Shown here: positions 1-10,300 of the stretch, in pieces
How positions within the stretch are numbered: position 1 is the stretch's first letter
Layout: each line of letters begins with the position of its first letter
Source: Euptelea pleiosperma
Lineage: Eukaryota; Streptophyta; Magnoliopsida; Ranunculales; Eupteleaceae
Assembly (NCBI GenBank): GCA_035048495.1
Contig: CM068552.1
Coordinates: forward strand, 27,220,154-27,284,153
Length of the DNA: 64,000 nucleotides
Direction: 5' to 3'
Position numbers and translations under genes: made by a program
The notes under the pieces: generated by a model
What the model saw: the letters and a program-made list of their open reading frames with translations, nothing else
Told to the model about the DNA's origin: nothing
The model's database searches: none

Positions 1-361
1 TTTTCATGAGGTGTTCCTAGCTAACCATTGGATTCAAGCGAGGTACTCCAATCCACATGTCTTTAGCATTGTACTTGCAATGCTAACAGACGCATGATAC
101 ATGTCATGTTTTAGTGTTAGTCCTTTCACAAGTGCGTTAACAGACGCATGATACATGTCATGTTGTAGTACTAGTCAAATGATGGTTAAACTAGGTCGAG
201 GGGGGTTAATCCAAAAGTTTGAAAGTATGAGGGGTTAGTACTAATTACTTTCAAATTTCAGGGGTGTATTACTAAAATACCCTATAAAATATCATATCGG
301 CTGAGAATCTTTCAGTCTCTTCTATTGTGGGGGGGGATTAATTTCTCACCTAATTTGCACC
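1..361. promoter_or_regulatory. YUCCA upstream region with 27-bp direct repeat
   Basis: No coding region is visible. A 27-bp sequence beginning taacagacgcatgatacatg occurs twice, at about 84-110 and 138-164, with a 54-bp period. Each copy contains an ACATGT palindrome. Its place directly upstream of the YUCCA TATA box makes it a candidate promoter element, but nothing in the sequence proves regulatory function. Confidence 0.35.
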
Positions 362-368
362 TATATAA
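362..368 (+). promoter_or_regulatory. TATA box of YUCCA-like gene
   Basis: TATATAA lies 53 bp upstream of the ATG at 421. This predicts transcription starting around 395 and a very short 5' leader. Confidence 0.6.
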
Positions 369-420
369 GGAACATAAAGGGTGGGAAAGTTTTCAGAAAT
401 TTAGATTTTGCAAGTGAGAT

Positions 421-1030
421 ATGGAAGAAGTTGTTGTTATTGTAGGGGCTGGTCCTTCAGGTTTGGCAACCTCTGCATGCTTAAACCTTCTCTCAATCCC
501 CAACATAATTCTTGAAAGAGAGGATTGTTGTGCCTCTCTATGGAAGAAAAGGTCTTACGATCGCATGAAACTACATCTAGGGAAGCAGTTCTGCCAACTA
601 CCTCACATGTCCTTCCCCTCAAACACCTCCACGTTCATGTCGAGGAAAGATTTCATTCAATACCTTGATGACTATGCGTCCCATTTTAAGGTAAATCCAA
701 GATATTGTCGGTCTGTTGAGGCAGCATGGTATGATGGGTTCGTTGGAAAGTGGCGAATCAAAGCCGTGAACACTGTGTCAAATGAGATTGAGGAGTACAA
801 AGCCAAGTTCCTTGTTGTGGCATCTGGAGAAAATAGTGAGGGTTTAATCCCTAAGGTTCCAGGGTTAGATAGCTTTAGAGGGGAGATTATGCACTCTAAC
901 CAGTACAAGGCAGGGAGGAGATACAGGGAGAAGAATGTTCTAGTTGTTGGCTGTGGGAACTCTGCCATGGAGATAGCGTATGATCTATCAAACCATGGAG
1001 CAACGACTTCGATAGTTATCCGAAGCCCGG

Positions 1031-1078
<48 letters not shown>

Positions 1079-1123
1079 CTCTGTGTGGTTTCTTAAGATT
1101 ACGTTCTTAATTGCATGCAATGG

Positions 1124-1155
<32 letters not shown>

Positions 1156-3583
1156 ATAATTGCATGCAATGATTGTAGCCGTCTTTTGAGTGTTCTGAAA
1201 ACCGGACCCGACCGAGGGTTTGATCAGGTTCAACGGGGAATTTCAACCATCAAACTTATCCAGAACCACCAGTTTTTTGAACTGATTAAATAATACAACT
1301 TGAGAAAAAATCGTGTTTGATAGGGAGAAAAAGAATGGGTTTCCAAAAATAGAGAGGATCCTTCAAGAATCCAACACATAAATTGCAGATATTATATAGA
1401 TTTGATTAGATTAAAGTAAGTCTTCCAAAAATTCTTACCGCCGCACTCCCCAACAAAGAATTTTTGGTGTGAGTGGCTGAGATCCACCATCTATTTGGGG
1501 GATAAGATCTTAGCCCTCCTTTGTTGAGCCTATAAGAGGGGTATAAGTGGGGAGACAACCACTGTGTTTTGTTATATACTAGTGGGTGGCCCGTACCCAC
1601 GGCACTCCCTGACAAAGCATTTGCCAAAATAGAGTGTGAGTGGCTGAGATCGACCATCTAGTTGGGGGATAAGATCTCAGCCATCCTTTATGAAGCCGGA
1701 TAAGAGGGGGAGACAACTTCCCCGTTTTGTTATATACTAGTGGGGGGCCTGTGCCCATGGCACTCTCCGACAAAGTATTTGCCAAAATCGGGTGTTAGTG
1801 GCTGAGATCCATCGTTCAGTTGGGGGATAAGATCTCGGCCCTTTTTATTGAAGCCTATAAGAGGGGGAAACAACTGAGCTTCCTTACTATATAGACTACT
1901 GGGTCCCCCATGCCCACAGTACTCTCTGATAAAGCATTTACCAAAATCGGGTGTGAGAGGCGGAGATCCACCGTCCATTTGGGGGGATAAGATCTTGGCC
2001 CTTCTTTATTGAAGCCTATAAGAGGGGGTCTAAATGGGGAACCACCATTGTGTTTTGTTATATACTAGTGGGTGGCCCGTGCCGACGGCACTCCCCATAA
2101 AGCGTTTGACAAAATCCTGTGTGAGTGGCTGATATCCACCGTCCATTTGGGGATAAGATCTCGACCCTTCTTTGTTGAAACAGATAAGTGGTGAGACAAC
2201 CAGTGTTTTGTTATATAGATATTGGGTGGTCCCTGCCCACGGCACTTCCAGACAAAGCATTTTCAAAATCGGGTGTGAGTGGTTGAGATCCACCGTCCAG
2301 TTAGGGAATAAGATCTCGGCCCTTCTTTGTTGAAACACATATAAGAGGGGGTATAAGAAGGGGAGACAACTTCCCTGTTTTGTTATATAATATATAGACT
2401 TTTTACATTGAGGATTGAAAAAGATTCTCATGGGAAGGGCGCGATTCTCAAGTTTTTTTTCTTGTATTTGAAGTTTAGAAGGGATCTTAAATAGAGAACA
2501 CTAATGTGCAAAACAGTTCCACCATTCTTAAATGTATCTCATACAACACAAACAAATTGGTTTGACGGAATCGAACCACGGTCTGACGGCGGACCGATTC
2601 GGTTTGGTCATTGGTTCGGTTCTTAACCTTTCTTTGGTAGCTACTAACAGAAATTAATTTATATCTCATAATACCTATAATTACCCTATAATAATGGGTC
2701 CCACCTAGGAGATCTCTACTTGGAAAGAAACAACCTGAACCCAGGACTGAACCATCCGATCAATAGACCACACTATTGAACCGTTCATTGTCCAAACGAA
2801 ATGATAGATTAATGGTTAATGTATCTAACCAGCTTCCTGATGGGTTAATTATTATTTGCAGGTACATGTGCTCACAAAAGAGATGGTTTTGTTGGGAATG
2901 TGTATGTTGAAAGTCTTTCCATGCTATTTGGTGGACGCTTATATCATGATGCTTAACAAATGGAAGGTTGGAGATTTGTCTAAGTATGGATTTCAAAAGC
3001 CGACGAAGGGACCGTTTTATCTCAAAGCAAACACCGGTAGATCTCCAGTTATTGATGTTGGGACCTCAGAGAAGATTAAGACAGGAGAGATTCAGGTACC
3101 AAATAATGTCCTACATTTACATTTGAAAAGGTAATTAAACAAGTGCTTGACATGATGAAGGGGCCGGGTGCTTATGTGATGGTGATTACTAGGTTTCTCC
3201 AGCGATTTCAAGCATAAAAGGAAACAATGTGATGTTTGCAAATGGCGAGATGCATAAATTCGATGCTATAGTTTTCGCTACTGGGTATAGCAGCACCGTG
3301 CGTCGTTGGCTGAAGGTATTTTTAGTCTATTATGTATTCGTACAAGTATATGACTTAGGCATTTGGAAGAAGTTTAAGATATATTAAGGAGTGCAGTTTA
3401 ATGCTTATGCAGGATGGTGATGACCTTCTTAATGAAGATGGAATGCCTAAACTGCATTTTCCTGATCACTGGAAGGGAAAAAATGGCCTTTACTGTGTGG
3501 GATTCGCGAGGAGAGGGTTGTTTGGCATCTCAGTAGATGCAGAAAGTATAGCTAATGATATAAAGATGGTTTTGAGCAAATAA
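421..3583 (+). CDS. YUC10/YUC11-like: YUCCA-like flavin monooxygenase (indole-3-pyruvate monooxygenase), 4 exons
   Basis: Exons are 421-1029, 2862-3095, 3193-3315 and 3413-3583, all phase 0 with GT..AG introns, giving 378 residues, the usual YUCCA length. By family, the enzyme converts indole-3-pyruvate to indole-3-acetic acid (auxin) using FAD and NADPH. Visible motifs in order are the FAD-binding GAGPSG near residue 9, the FMO signature [11 protein letters not shown] (exon 1), the NADPH-binding GCGNSAME (most family members have GCGNSGME) and FATGY in exon 3. Exon 2 has the typical HVLTKEMV and [10 protein letters not shown]. The short length and divergent C terminus fit the YUC10/11 clade, whose known members act mainly in ovule and seed. 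The first ATG is used because the FAD motif follows it directly. No stop or frameshift was found. A fragment of its 3' end recurs at 4557-4700. Confidence 0.93.
1034..1160. repeat. (CT)n microsatellites in YUCCA intron 1
   Basis: A CT tract of about 20 units starts four bases after the GT splice donor at 1030-1031. A second, interrupted CT tract spans about 1123-1154, flanked on both sides by the same ttgcatgcaatg motif. Variation in tract length right beside the donor could affect splicing. Confidence 0.9.
1436..2398. repeat. ~160-bp tandem repeat (about 6 units) in YUCCA intron 1
   Basis: The motif gtgtgagtggctgagatcc recurs at about 1468, 1634, 1792, 1950, 2119 and 2272, with spacing of 153-169 bp. 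Each unit also carries a 'ggggataagatct' block and a 'ttttgttatata' block. The array fills most of the 1.8-kb intron. Short open frames on the minus strand here (83, 68, 82 and 133 codons) are repeat translations, not genes. Confidence 0.85.
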
Positions 3584-3809
3584 TAAGAAATTAATTTTAT
3601 TTTTTTGGTAACAAGAAAGAATTGTTGTGTTGGATTCGCGGGCAGGGCGTCTCGATACAAGTTGAGACCTAAGGCGAAAGATCTATATAAGACTTTTTTT
3701 TTTATATTTAAAAATTATTCTTGATGATAAAAAACCGCAGAAAAAATTTAGATGCAGTGGACTCTCGTGGTCCTACATAGATCATTTTTCGGGCCTAATG
3801 ACTGTGGAT

Positions 3810-4284
3810 GTGCAGCCCATGGTTTTAAGTACAGCCGTTTAAACAGTTTTAACGGCCGTTTAAACGGTAATGCCCCAAGCCCGTTTCCGTTAAAACCATT
3901 TAAACACGTTTTATCTGTTTTGGAAAAAACGGCGGTTTTTTTTTTTTAACGGCCGTTAAAATCGTTTAAACAGCCGTTTAATTCTGAAAAATTTTGTGCA
4001 AAAACCGGCCGTTAAAATCCGTTTAATTTCCGTTAAAATCCATCAAATTCCATTTTTTTTTTTTTTTCAAATTTCAAAATTTGAATTTCAGCATCATTTT
4101 TTTCGTTTTTTCCGTTAAAATCGTTAAAACCCGTTAAAATCCATTTAATTCCGTTAAATTCCGTTCTTTCCCATTTTTTTCCATTTTTGCCGCTGGCCGT
4201 TTCAATCCATTTAAACGGTTTAAACGGTAACGCCCCCAGTCCGTTTAAAAGTTAAAACGGCCACCTTTAAACCTTGGTTCAGCC
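3810..4284. mobile_element. hAT-type MITE, copy 1
   Basis: The element spans 3818-4276 (459 bp), starting catggttttaa and ending tttaaaccttg. It is flanked by 8-bp target duplications gtgcagcc (3810-3817) and gttcagcc (4277-4284), matching at 7 of 8. The 8-bp TSD and CA(T/A)GG termini fit the hAT superfamily. The interior is a dense array of gttttaacgg, cgtttaaacgg and ccgttaaaa blocks in both orientations, so it can fold on itself. There is no transposase. A second copy in inverted orientation is at 59751-60129 and a third, diverged, starts at 63752. Confidence 0.8.
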
Positions 4285-4556
4285 CACCTATTGGTCGATA
4301 AACACACTAAAAATCAGCTTGATTGATGATTTTCTATCATCTCCTAAAGTCAGCTCACCCATAGATATTCAGCGCATCATGTCCTATAAAGTACTTATAA
4401 AATCTATGGCTAGAGATAATCAATCATTTTTGGTTTGTATATCTAGCAAGGGGTAGGCTAAAAATCCATGTGATTAGTGGGACCTGGGCTGGGGGCCTTC
4501 TCTCATCAAGGGGCCTTATGCGACCGCCTTAATGGCCTTAAAGTAGAGCCAACCTT
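4285..4556. other. Unannotated spacer
   Basis: No gene, repeat family or structured element is recognised between the hAT MITE and the YUCCA 3'-end fragment. The 'ggccttaatggccttaaag' stretch near 4525 is locally repetitive only. Confidence 0.5.
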
Positions 4557-4700
4557 GTTCGCAGGGAGAGGATTGTTTGTATCTCAGTTTTGCAAAGTAT
4601 AGCTAATGATATAGAGATGATTTTGAGCAATAATAAGAAATTAATTTTTTTTAAAGAAACAATTTTCATTTTATCTAACCAAGAAATGAATTGTTGGTTG
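4557..4700 (+). pseudogene. Duplicated 3'-end fragment of the YUCCA gene
   Basis: This stretch aligns with the end of YUCCA exon 4 plus its 3' UTR (about 3505-3640). Shared blocks include agtatagctaatgatata, ttttgagcaa and taataagaaattaatttt. The coding part has small indels and frameshifts, so it is a non-functional fragment. It lies about 1 kb downstream of the source gene. The Tat-like element A inserted just beyond it at 4720. Confidence 0.8.
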
Positions 4701-4719
4701 AGGATGTTTGTATTCTAAC

Positions 4720-5860
4720 TGTGGGGTAAAAATTCATAATCTTTGCCCACACGATCCCCGAGGAAGCGGACTGGTGGTTGGTAGACGAACTTTCCGATGT
4801 GATCGGTTGTGCTTTCGATGGTCCTGAGAGGAATAGGCCGATTGGTGCCCCACTTTACATGATTGGTTGCTTCGTGACTGCCGACGTGCTCTCCGGTCGC
4901 CGTGGTACCTGTAAATCACACTCCGACGCTCAAGTCAGGATGGATTCAAATATTGTAGGTCTTGTTCTTGATACATGTTTCTCCCTTTCTTGCCTGTTTT
5001 TTCAATCCATTCTTCATCAGATCTTCTCCCTCTTTATAGGGCTCTCAACAAGGAGTGCGTCATCGTTGAGGAGCCTGTACCCGCCACTTCTTGATAATGG
5101 CTTTCTGTTGTGTTTCTTGGTCTAAGGGGAATGCTTCCCCCAGGTGCTTTGTGAGACGACGCTTTGTCCGTCTAGGCTGAATCAGTGAGTATTTGTTACC
5201 CGTTCTGGATGTAGCTTGTCGGATTACCTGTGCAAAGGTATTCGACAAGCCCCATCTTCTAGTCGGACTGAACTTCATCACGTGTTCCGACAATGTCCGT
5301 TTTCTAGTCGGACGGCTTCGTCACGTGTTCCGACAAGGTCCATCCTCTAGTTGGACGGGTTCGTCACGTGTTCCGACAAGGTCCATCTTTTAGTCGGATG
5401 GCTTCGTCAGGTGTTCCAACAAGGTCCATCCTCTAGTCGGACGGCTTAGTCACATGTTCCGACAAGGTCCATCTTCTTCTCGGACTGCTTCGTCACATGT
5501 TCCGACAAGGTCCATCCTCTAGTCGGACGGCTTTGTCACATGTTTCGACAAGGTCCATCTTCTAGTTGAATGGCTTTGTCAAGTGTTCCAACAAGGTCCA
5601 TCCTCTAGTCGGATAGCTTCGTCACGCGTTCCGACAAGGTCCATCTTCTTCTCGGACGATTTTGTCACGTGTTCTGACAAGGTCCATTTTCTAGTCGGAC
5701 GACTTCATCACGTGTTCCGACAATGAGGTATATATGTTTATCGAGTTGTTGGTTGAGGTGGTCCGTGAACCACGGAGGCCAATATGCTTCATTTTGGAGT
5801 ACGTGCCCATTTAAGTGACACATGGCAGTGTTTTTGCCTTCGAAAAATAGGGTACCTACA
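4720..5860 (-). repeat. Element A left (3') LTR
   Basis: It is 1141 bp, TG..CA bounded, and matches the right LTR at 31286-32378 over its length. It contains a 'ctctttatagggctctc' stretch and an internal 43-bp minisatellite. The internal sequence beyond 5860 reads, on the minus strand, as the purine-rich tract gagaaaaggggcga directly against the LTR, which is the polypurine tract expected upstream of a 3' LTR. Confidence 0.85.
5205..5730. repeat. 43-bp minisatellite inside element A left LTR
   Basis: About 12 units of a 43-bp repeat (core gttccgacaaggtccatc plus ctagtcggacggcttcgtc) lie head to tail. The acaagg core falls at 5333, 5376, 5419 and 5462. The same array is in the right LTR at about 31770-32250. 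Confidence 0.9.
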
Positions 5861-6036
5861 TCGCCCCTTTTCTCAGGTAGTTGACATGTCGTTGGTCCAA
5901 CTGTCTCGAGAAACCAACCCTCGTACCGCCCAAGCATGCGAAATGTACCATCTAAGGGAGACATGTAATGATTTCGCATTTATTACGGGCTTTGCCAACG
6001 CCAGGACGTGCTGGTGATAACGCCAGGTGTGGTTAG

Positions 6037-6044
6037 TATAAATA
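6037..6044 (+). promoter_or_regulatory. TATA box of the antisense gene in element A
   Basis: TATAAATA lies 176 bp inside the LTR edge and about 230 bp upstream of the ATG at 6275. Element C has the same octamer 189 bp inside its LTR edge (39637-39644). The shared placement in two diverged elements supports a real promoter for the opposite-strand gene. Confidence 0.6.
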
Positions 6045-6274
6045 CCCCTCTGCTCAGTCATTTCTCATTTTTTACAAGCTCTGACCTGCTGAGGCGATTT
6101 CTTCTCTTCTCCTTCTCCTTCATCTTTTTTACAACAAAGACCCTACCGGCATTGCGTCCGTGAGTATCCTCGACTGGGACATCGTTGACCACTATCTCGA
6201 AAAAGGTTTTATTTTCATTTTCTCATCTTTTTTCTTTTTACGCTCCCCCTCTTTTTACATTTACCCAAACCTAC

Positions 6275-8285
6275 ATGTCCAGTTCCTTTGAGAATTTTTC
6301 CTTGGAGGAAGCTGAGGTAGTAGAGAACGTCGTTCTCGGAGAAGGCTTCTTCTCCGAAATCCCTAAGGTAGACTCCTTCGGTCGTGCCGCAACCCTCATG
6401 GACCAAGCTAGAGTCCTAACTGGCGATGCCGCTTCTTCTTCTCGTCCTTTCGTCTTTAGTGCGCCTGCCGAGGTGGATGACGATTGTGAGAGCCTGTATA
6501 AATGTTACGATATCTCTCGCCGTCTCCGTCTTAGGAAGGGTCGCTTCCTCGGAGAACATCTCCTCGACGGGGAGATTAGTATCTGTGAGGAACAGTTAGA
6601 AGGGGGGCTGTCATTCCCGCTGTCTCCCCTTGCCAGGTCTTTGCTCGTTTTCTACAACAGAGCTCCTAGCCAACTGCGCCCCAACACCTGGAGGATAATC
6701 TCGAGGATTAATTCCATATGTGCCCTCGGGGGCCATAGCATAGGTTTGTTGGAGATGGATTGCACCTACTCGTTGAAGCGCACTCCATATTCCGACCACA
6801 TCTACAGCTTGACGACTAGGTCGGATCCCTTCCGGATGGTCGAAGACCTTCCGGACTGTCACAAGGGATGGCCAAACAAGGCCCTAGTTGTTTTCGGACC
6901 ATGGGAAGGCACTGGCCAAGCTGATCAAGGTCCTCCGATTGTCTCTGTTCAGTCGAGTTTTAATTGGGCAGGTAGTCCGTCTAGGTTTTCCCTTGCCTTA
7001 CCGCTTCTTGTATAGTGATTATTTTGCCAGTTTTTAATCACTTCCTCATGTTTTTTGTTTGCAGAGAACGTGAAGTCCTCGAGCATGCATGCCAAAGATA
7101 TCGTCGGCAGGGTGCTGAACTTTGTTGCATCCATTCCGCTTTCCTACCGCTTCTAGTTTGGATAGGTTCGACTGGGCACCCGCAACAGTCGTAAGGCAAC
7201 CACGAGGGCAAAAGAGATTCCGACATCCCAAGTCGAGGTAATCGGCACTAATTTTGTTCCCATTCCGGCCAGCCCTTTGACCTGCGCCGACCCTGTTATG
7301 TATGACCACGAAAAGAAGAAGAACCCAGTGTCCCGAAAGAGGAAGCATCATGATGTTGGTCGCCACTCAAAGAAGGGCTTCCAGGCTTTTGATCCTCTCG
7401 CCTCCATGGCCGAGGCGGCAGGGGCACAGATCCCTCTCGGAGAGGGTTCTTCTCGACAAACTCCCCCCATTCCTCCAACTACCATGAATGTGCCTCCGTC
7501 CAGGCCGTCCGTGCGAGTGAACCTGGATGAGGAGTCGGAGCCCTTCGGGCGAGATTCTGAGGCCGTGCCTCCGGAGTAGACGGGCCGTCCCTTCCTTCTT
7601 CACTCCTCTCGGCCATCCCATCACTGAGGGCCACTCCCTCTTCGACCCCCATGTTGTCATGGGGTTGATCGACAGATTCTCCTTGCCGAGAGATCGGCAA
7701 TGTTATGAGAGAATAACGGAACCTACTCAGGCTTACAACGGCCTAAGCAAATCCTTTGTCGAGGTAAATTTCCTTTTCTTTTCTTTCTTTTTTTTTGTCT
7801 TCTTCAGAATGATTTATTTTTTGACAAGCTTTTCCTCCGTGTGGTTGCAAGGTATCACGGCCTTCCTCGGCCTAAAGGACTTCGTCTCCTTCCTCCTGAA
7901 TCGGTGCGATCAATAGGACACCGGGGTGCTACACCAGAAGGAGAGGGCGGACCAGGCCATCTCTCGGCTGGCCAATGCCTCCCAAAACCTAGAGGCGCTT
8001 AACTCGGAGCTCCAGGTCAGGAGGGCCTAGCTTGTCAAGGCTCAGGAGGCTTGCCAGGTTGCTGAGAAAAAGTCTGCTGATGTTTGCTCGACCCTGGAGG
8101 CCTCTAAGACAAAGAGGGTTACCGCCGAGGAGGCCCTGAGCAAGACGAGGGAGACTTTGGAGCTAGTACGCGTCGAGTCCTTCTGTCTCCAGCAAGTCCA
8201 GTATGATAGGGGCGTTGCTGATGCCAGGGCAGATTTTGGTGAGAAAGAGTCGACGATCGTCGAAGAGGAGCCGGAGGTGGAGTAG
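6275..8285 (+). pseudogene. Antisense ORF of element A, Transposase_28-like (putative gypsy type transposon)
   Basis: It is encoded opposite to gag-pol, between pol and the 3' LTR, a layout known in Tat-lineage elements. Exon 1 (6275-6971) carries the conserved FPLSPLARSLL..RPNTWRI core near residues 125-150 and a second conserved block ending in KGWPNKALVVFGPWE. It matches my recollection of Pfam PF04195, 'putative gypsy type transposon'. Intron 1 is about 6972-7064. Exon 2 runs to about 7763 and holds a basic, proline-rich segment, then SLFDPHVVMGLIDRFSLPRD. After a second intron (7764-7851) a coiled-coil-rich tail ends at 8283-8285. It is broken by in-frame stops (near 7154 and at 7577-7579), a frameshift and stops in the tail. 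The function of this family is unknown. Confidence 0.75.
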
Positions 8286-8599
8286 TCTTCTAGTGGTAGA
8301 GCAACTAGCCCAAGAGACCCCGAGGTCACCGGGGATGAAGTCGGATTGTCGTCCACTGCCATTGTGACTGTTGAATGAACTGTTTCTTCTTCTTTCTTTT
8401 TTTTGTTTTACTATGTAGATGCCGTATGGCATTTTCAATATATGAAATTTTTGAGTTTTCCTTCTATTGTTGGCATTTCTGAACAACTTTCTCCTTTTTT
8501 TTTCTTTTGCTATGTTTCTTTGCTCCTTGAGATAGGCTTCTCGGCTCATTCGTTGCTTTAGCTATTTATCCCGTTTCTGCCGAGGCCCTATTTTGCCTC

Positions 8600-9400
8600 G
8601 GTTGTTCATCCGAAATCATTCGGGTGCCTTGGCCCCTTTGTGGGACTCCTTTGAAAGGAAAAACAGTTCTCATGCGTCAAGGCGGACTAGGCCTACTCTT
8701 GACGGATGCCAACTATACGTGTTGAGGTCCCATTTTGCCTTTGGCTTTTTAGCTGAGAAGGACTGGGTGCCTCGTGCAGGCCTACTCTTGCGTCAAGGCG
8801 GTCTAGGCCTACTCTTGACAGATGCCAAGTGTATATGTTGAGGTCCCATTTTGCCTTTGACTTTTCAGCCGAGAAAGATTGGGTGCCTCGGCCCATTTGT
8901 GGGACTTCTTCCTCTTTTGGAGAGGAATACGATTCTCATGTGTCAAGGTGGTCTAGGCCTGCTCTTGACGGATGCAAACTATATGTGTCGAGGTCCCGTT
9001 TTGCCTTTGACTTTTCAACCGAGAAGGGCTGGGTGCCTCGGCACATTTGTGGAACTTCTTCCTCCTTTGGAGAGGGATACGATTCTCATGCATCAAGGCG
9101 GTCTAGGCCTGCTCTTGATGGATGCAAACTGTATGTGTCGAAGTCCTATTTTGCCTTTGGCTTTTCAACCGAGAAGGGCTTGGTGCCTCGGCCCATTTGT
9201 GGGACTTCTTCCTCCTTTAGAGAGAGATACGGTTCTCACGCGTCAAGGTGGTCTAGGCCTCTTGATGGATGCCAACTGTATGTGTCGAGGTCCCGTTTTG
9301 CCTTTGGCTTTTTATCCAAAAAGGACTAGGTGCCTTGGCCCATTTGTGGGACTTCTTCCTCCTTTCGAGAGGGATGCTTCTTTTTCGCCCAACATGTGAA
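8600..9400. repeat. ~150-bp tandem repeat downstream of the element A antisense gene
   Basis: The block gggtgcctcggcccatttgtg recurs at about 8627, 8880, 9030, 9181 and 9329, plus a shortened unit at 8767, with spacing of about 150 bp. Two overlapping + strand open frames here (166 and 182 codons) are repeat translations. The array sits between the 3' end of the antisense gene and the remnant of pol, the same slot occupied by an unrelated 42-bp array in element C. Confidence 0.85.
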
Positions 9401-9419
9401 ATACCTTTATCGAAATGCT

Positions 9420-9715
9420 ATAGAATTTGAACCGAACTTTTATTGATAAAAAACTTTCAGGTTGAAGGCATTCCAAAGTCTTTCGATTACACCGCCATCT
9501 AATATCTTTAGGAAGTAGGATCCATGTTGCCCCAGTTTATCAATCACATAGGGCCCTTCCCAATTTGAACCGAGCTTACCACTATTGGCCTCCATCGTGT
9601 TTTCGAATACTTTTCTGAGGACTGGGTCCCTGGTTTAAAGACTTTGTGCTTCACCTTTTGGTCAAACGCCCGTTTGATCTTCTGTTGATAGTCGGCTAGA
9701 CGGACACATCAAACG
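9420..9715 (-). pseudogene. Element A pol remnant (integrase C-terminal end)
   Basis: On the minus strand this ~300 bp aligns in position and wording with the end of the integrase of element C (42887-43171), for example gggcccttcccaatttgaacc against ggtccttcccaattggttgc. Protease, RT, RNase H and the integrase core are absent. The sequence passes directly into gag, which marks an internal deletion of most of pol. Confidence 0.65.
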
Positions 9716-10300
9716 GTCATCGAACTCCCACATGGTCATAGCCTTTCGGAATCATAGGACGTGATTCACAGGGTCCGACATCCCCATGAATGTTGGGTAC
9801 TTTGGATAAGAGAAAGACGAGGGTGTCCGGTATTGTTGGACATTCTCGATGAACGGAGAGTCCCTCGAAATTCGGGTTGCGATTGCCGCCATGCGGTCTG
9901 CGAGTGTTTCTTTCTTGCCGAGGAGACCCGCCACAAGCCCGGCCAACTACTCGTGGGTCACCAGGTGTGACGCCGTTTCGTCTACTGGCTGTAGCCTTAC
10001 CCTCTTGAGTATTCCGACGGCCGGTTCTTCACCTTGTTGGCCCCTAACACTCCGTTTCTGTTTGGATGGTTCTTTCCTCGATAGTTTCGGCCCTGGGGCT
10101 GTCTTTGAATCCGAGGGTGAATTCCACGTTCGGGCAGTCTCGTGGGTGCTCCTGCGGGCTCTGAGGTTGGACTCCCCCGACGTGGTTCCTCGGTTGCTAC
10201 GACTATGCCCCTCTGACCTCCCGAGTCTAGTGTGTTTGGATGCCATGTTGATGGATACCCGATCATTATCGACCGGCTACTTCTCCAGACGTCTCCTCAA
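9716..10300 (-). pseudogene. Element A gag, main part
   Basis: Minus-strand reading shows a gag segment with the MGMSDPVNHVL motif near 9752, matching the 'SSDPVEHMLHYK' position in the gag of element C, preceded by a basic linker. The frame changes several times and contains stops. At 10300 it is interrupted by solo LTR S1 and resumes at 31074. Confidence 0.65.

Noticed and set aside
1030..1110. YUCCA reading through into a Ser-Leu repeat tail (229 residues)
   Set aside because: This is unspliced intron 1. The canonical donor at 1030-1031 joins to exon 2 at 2862 and restores the full family protein.
4778..5125. 115-codon frame in the element A LTR
   Set aside because: The paired LTR breaks this frame and it shows no protein features. 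LTR sequence is not expected to encode protein.
5205..5730. Regular 43-bp repeats resembling a CRISPR array
   Set aside because: Units are head to tail with no unique spacers, lie inside an LTR, recur in the paired LTR, and the DNA is plant nuclear. It is a minisatellite.
8829..9399. Overlapping 166- and 182-codon frames on the + strand
   Set aside because: They translate the ~150-bp tandem repeat in two frames and have no conserved protein motif.
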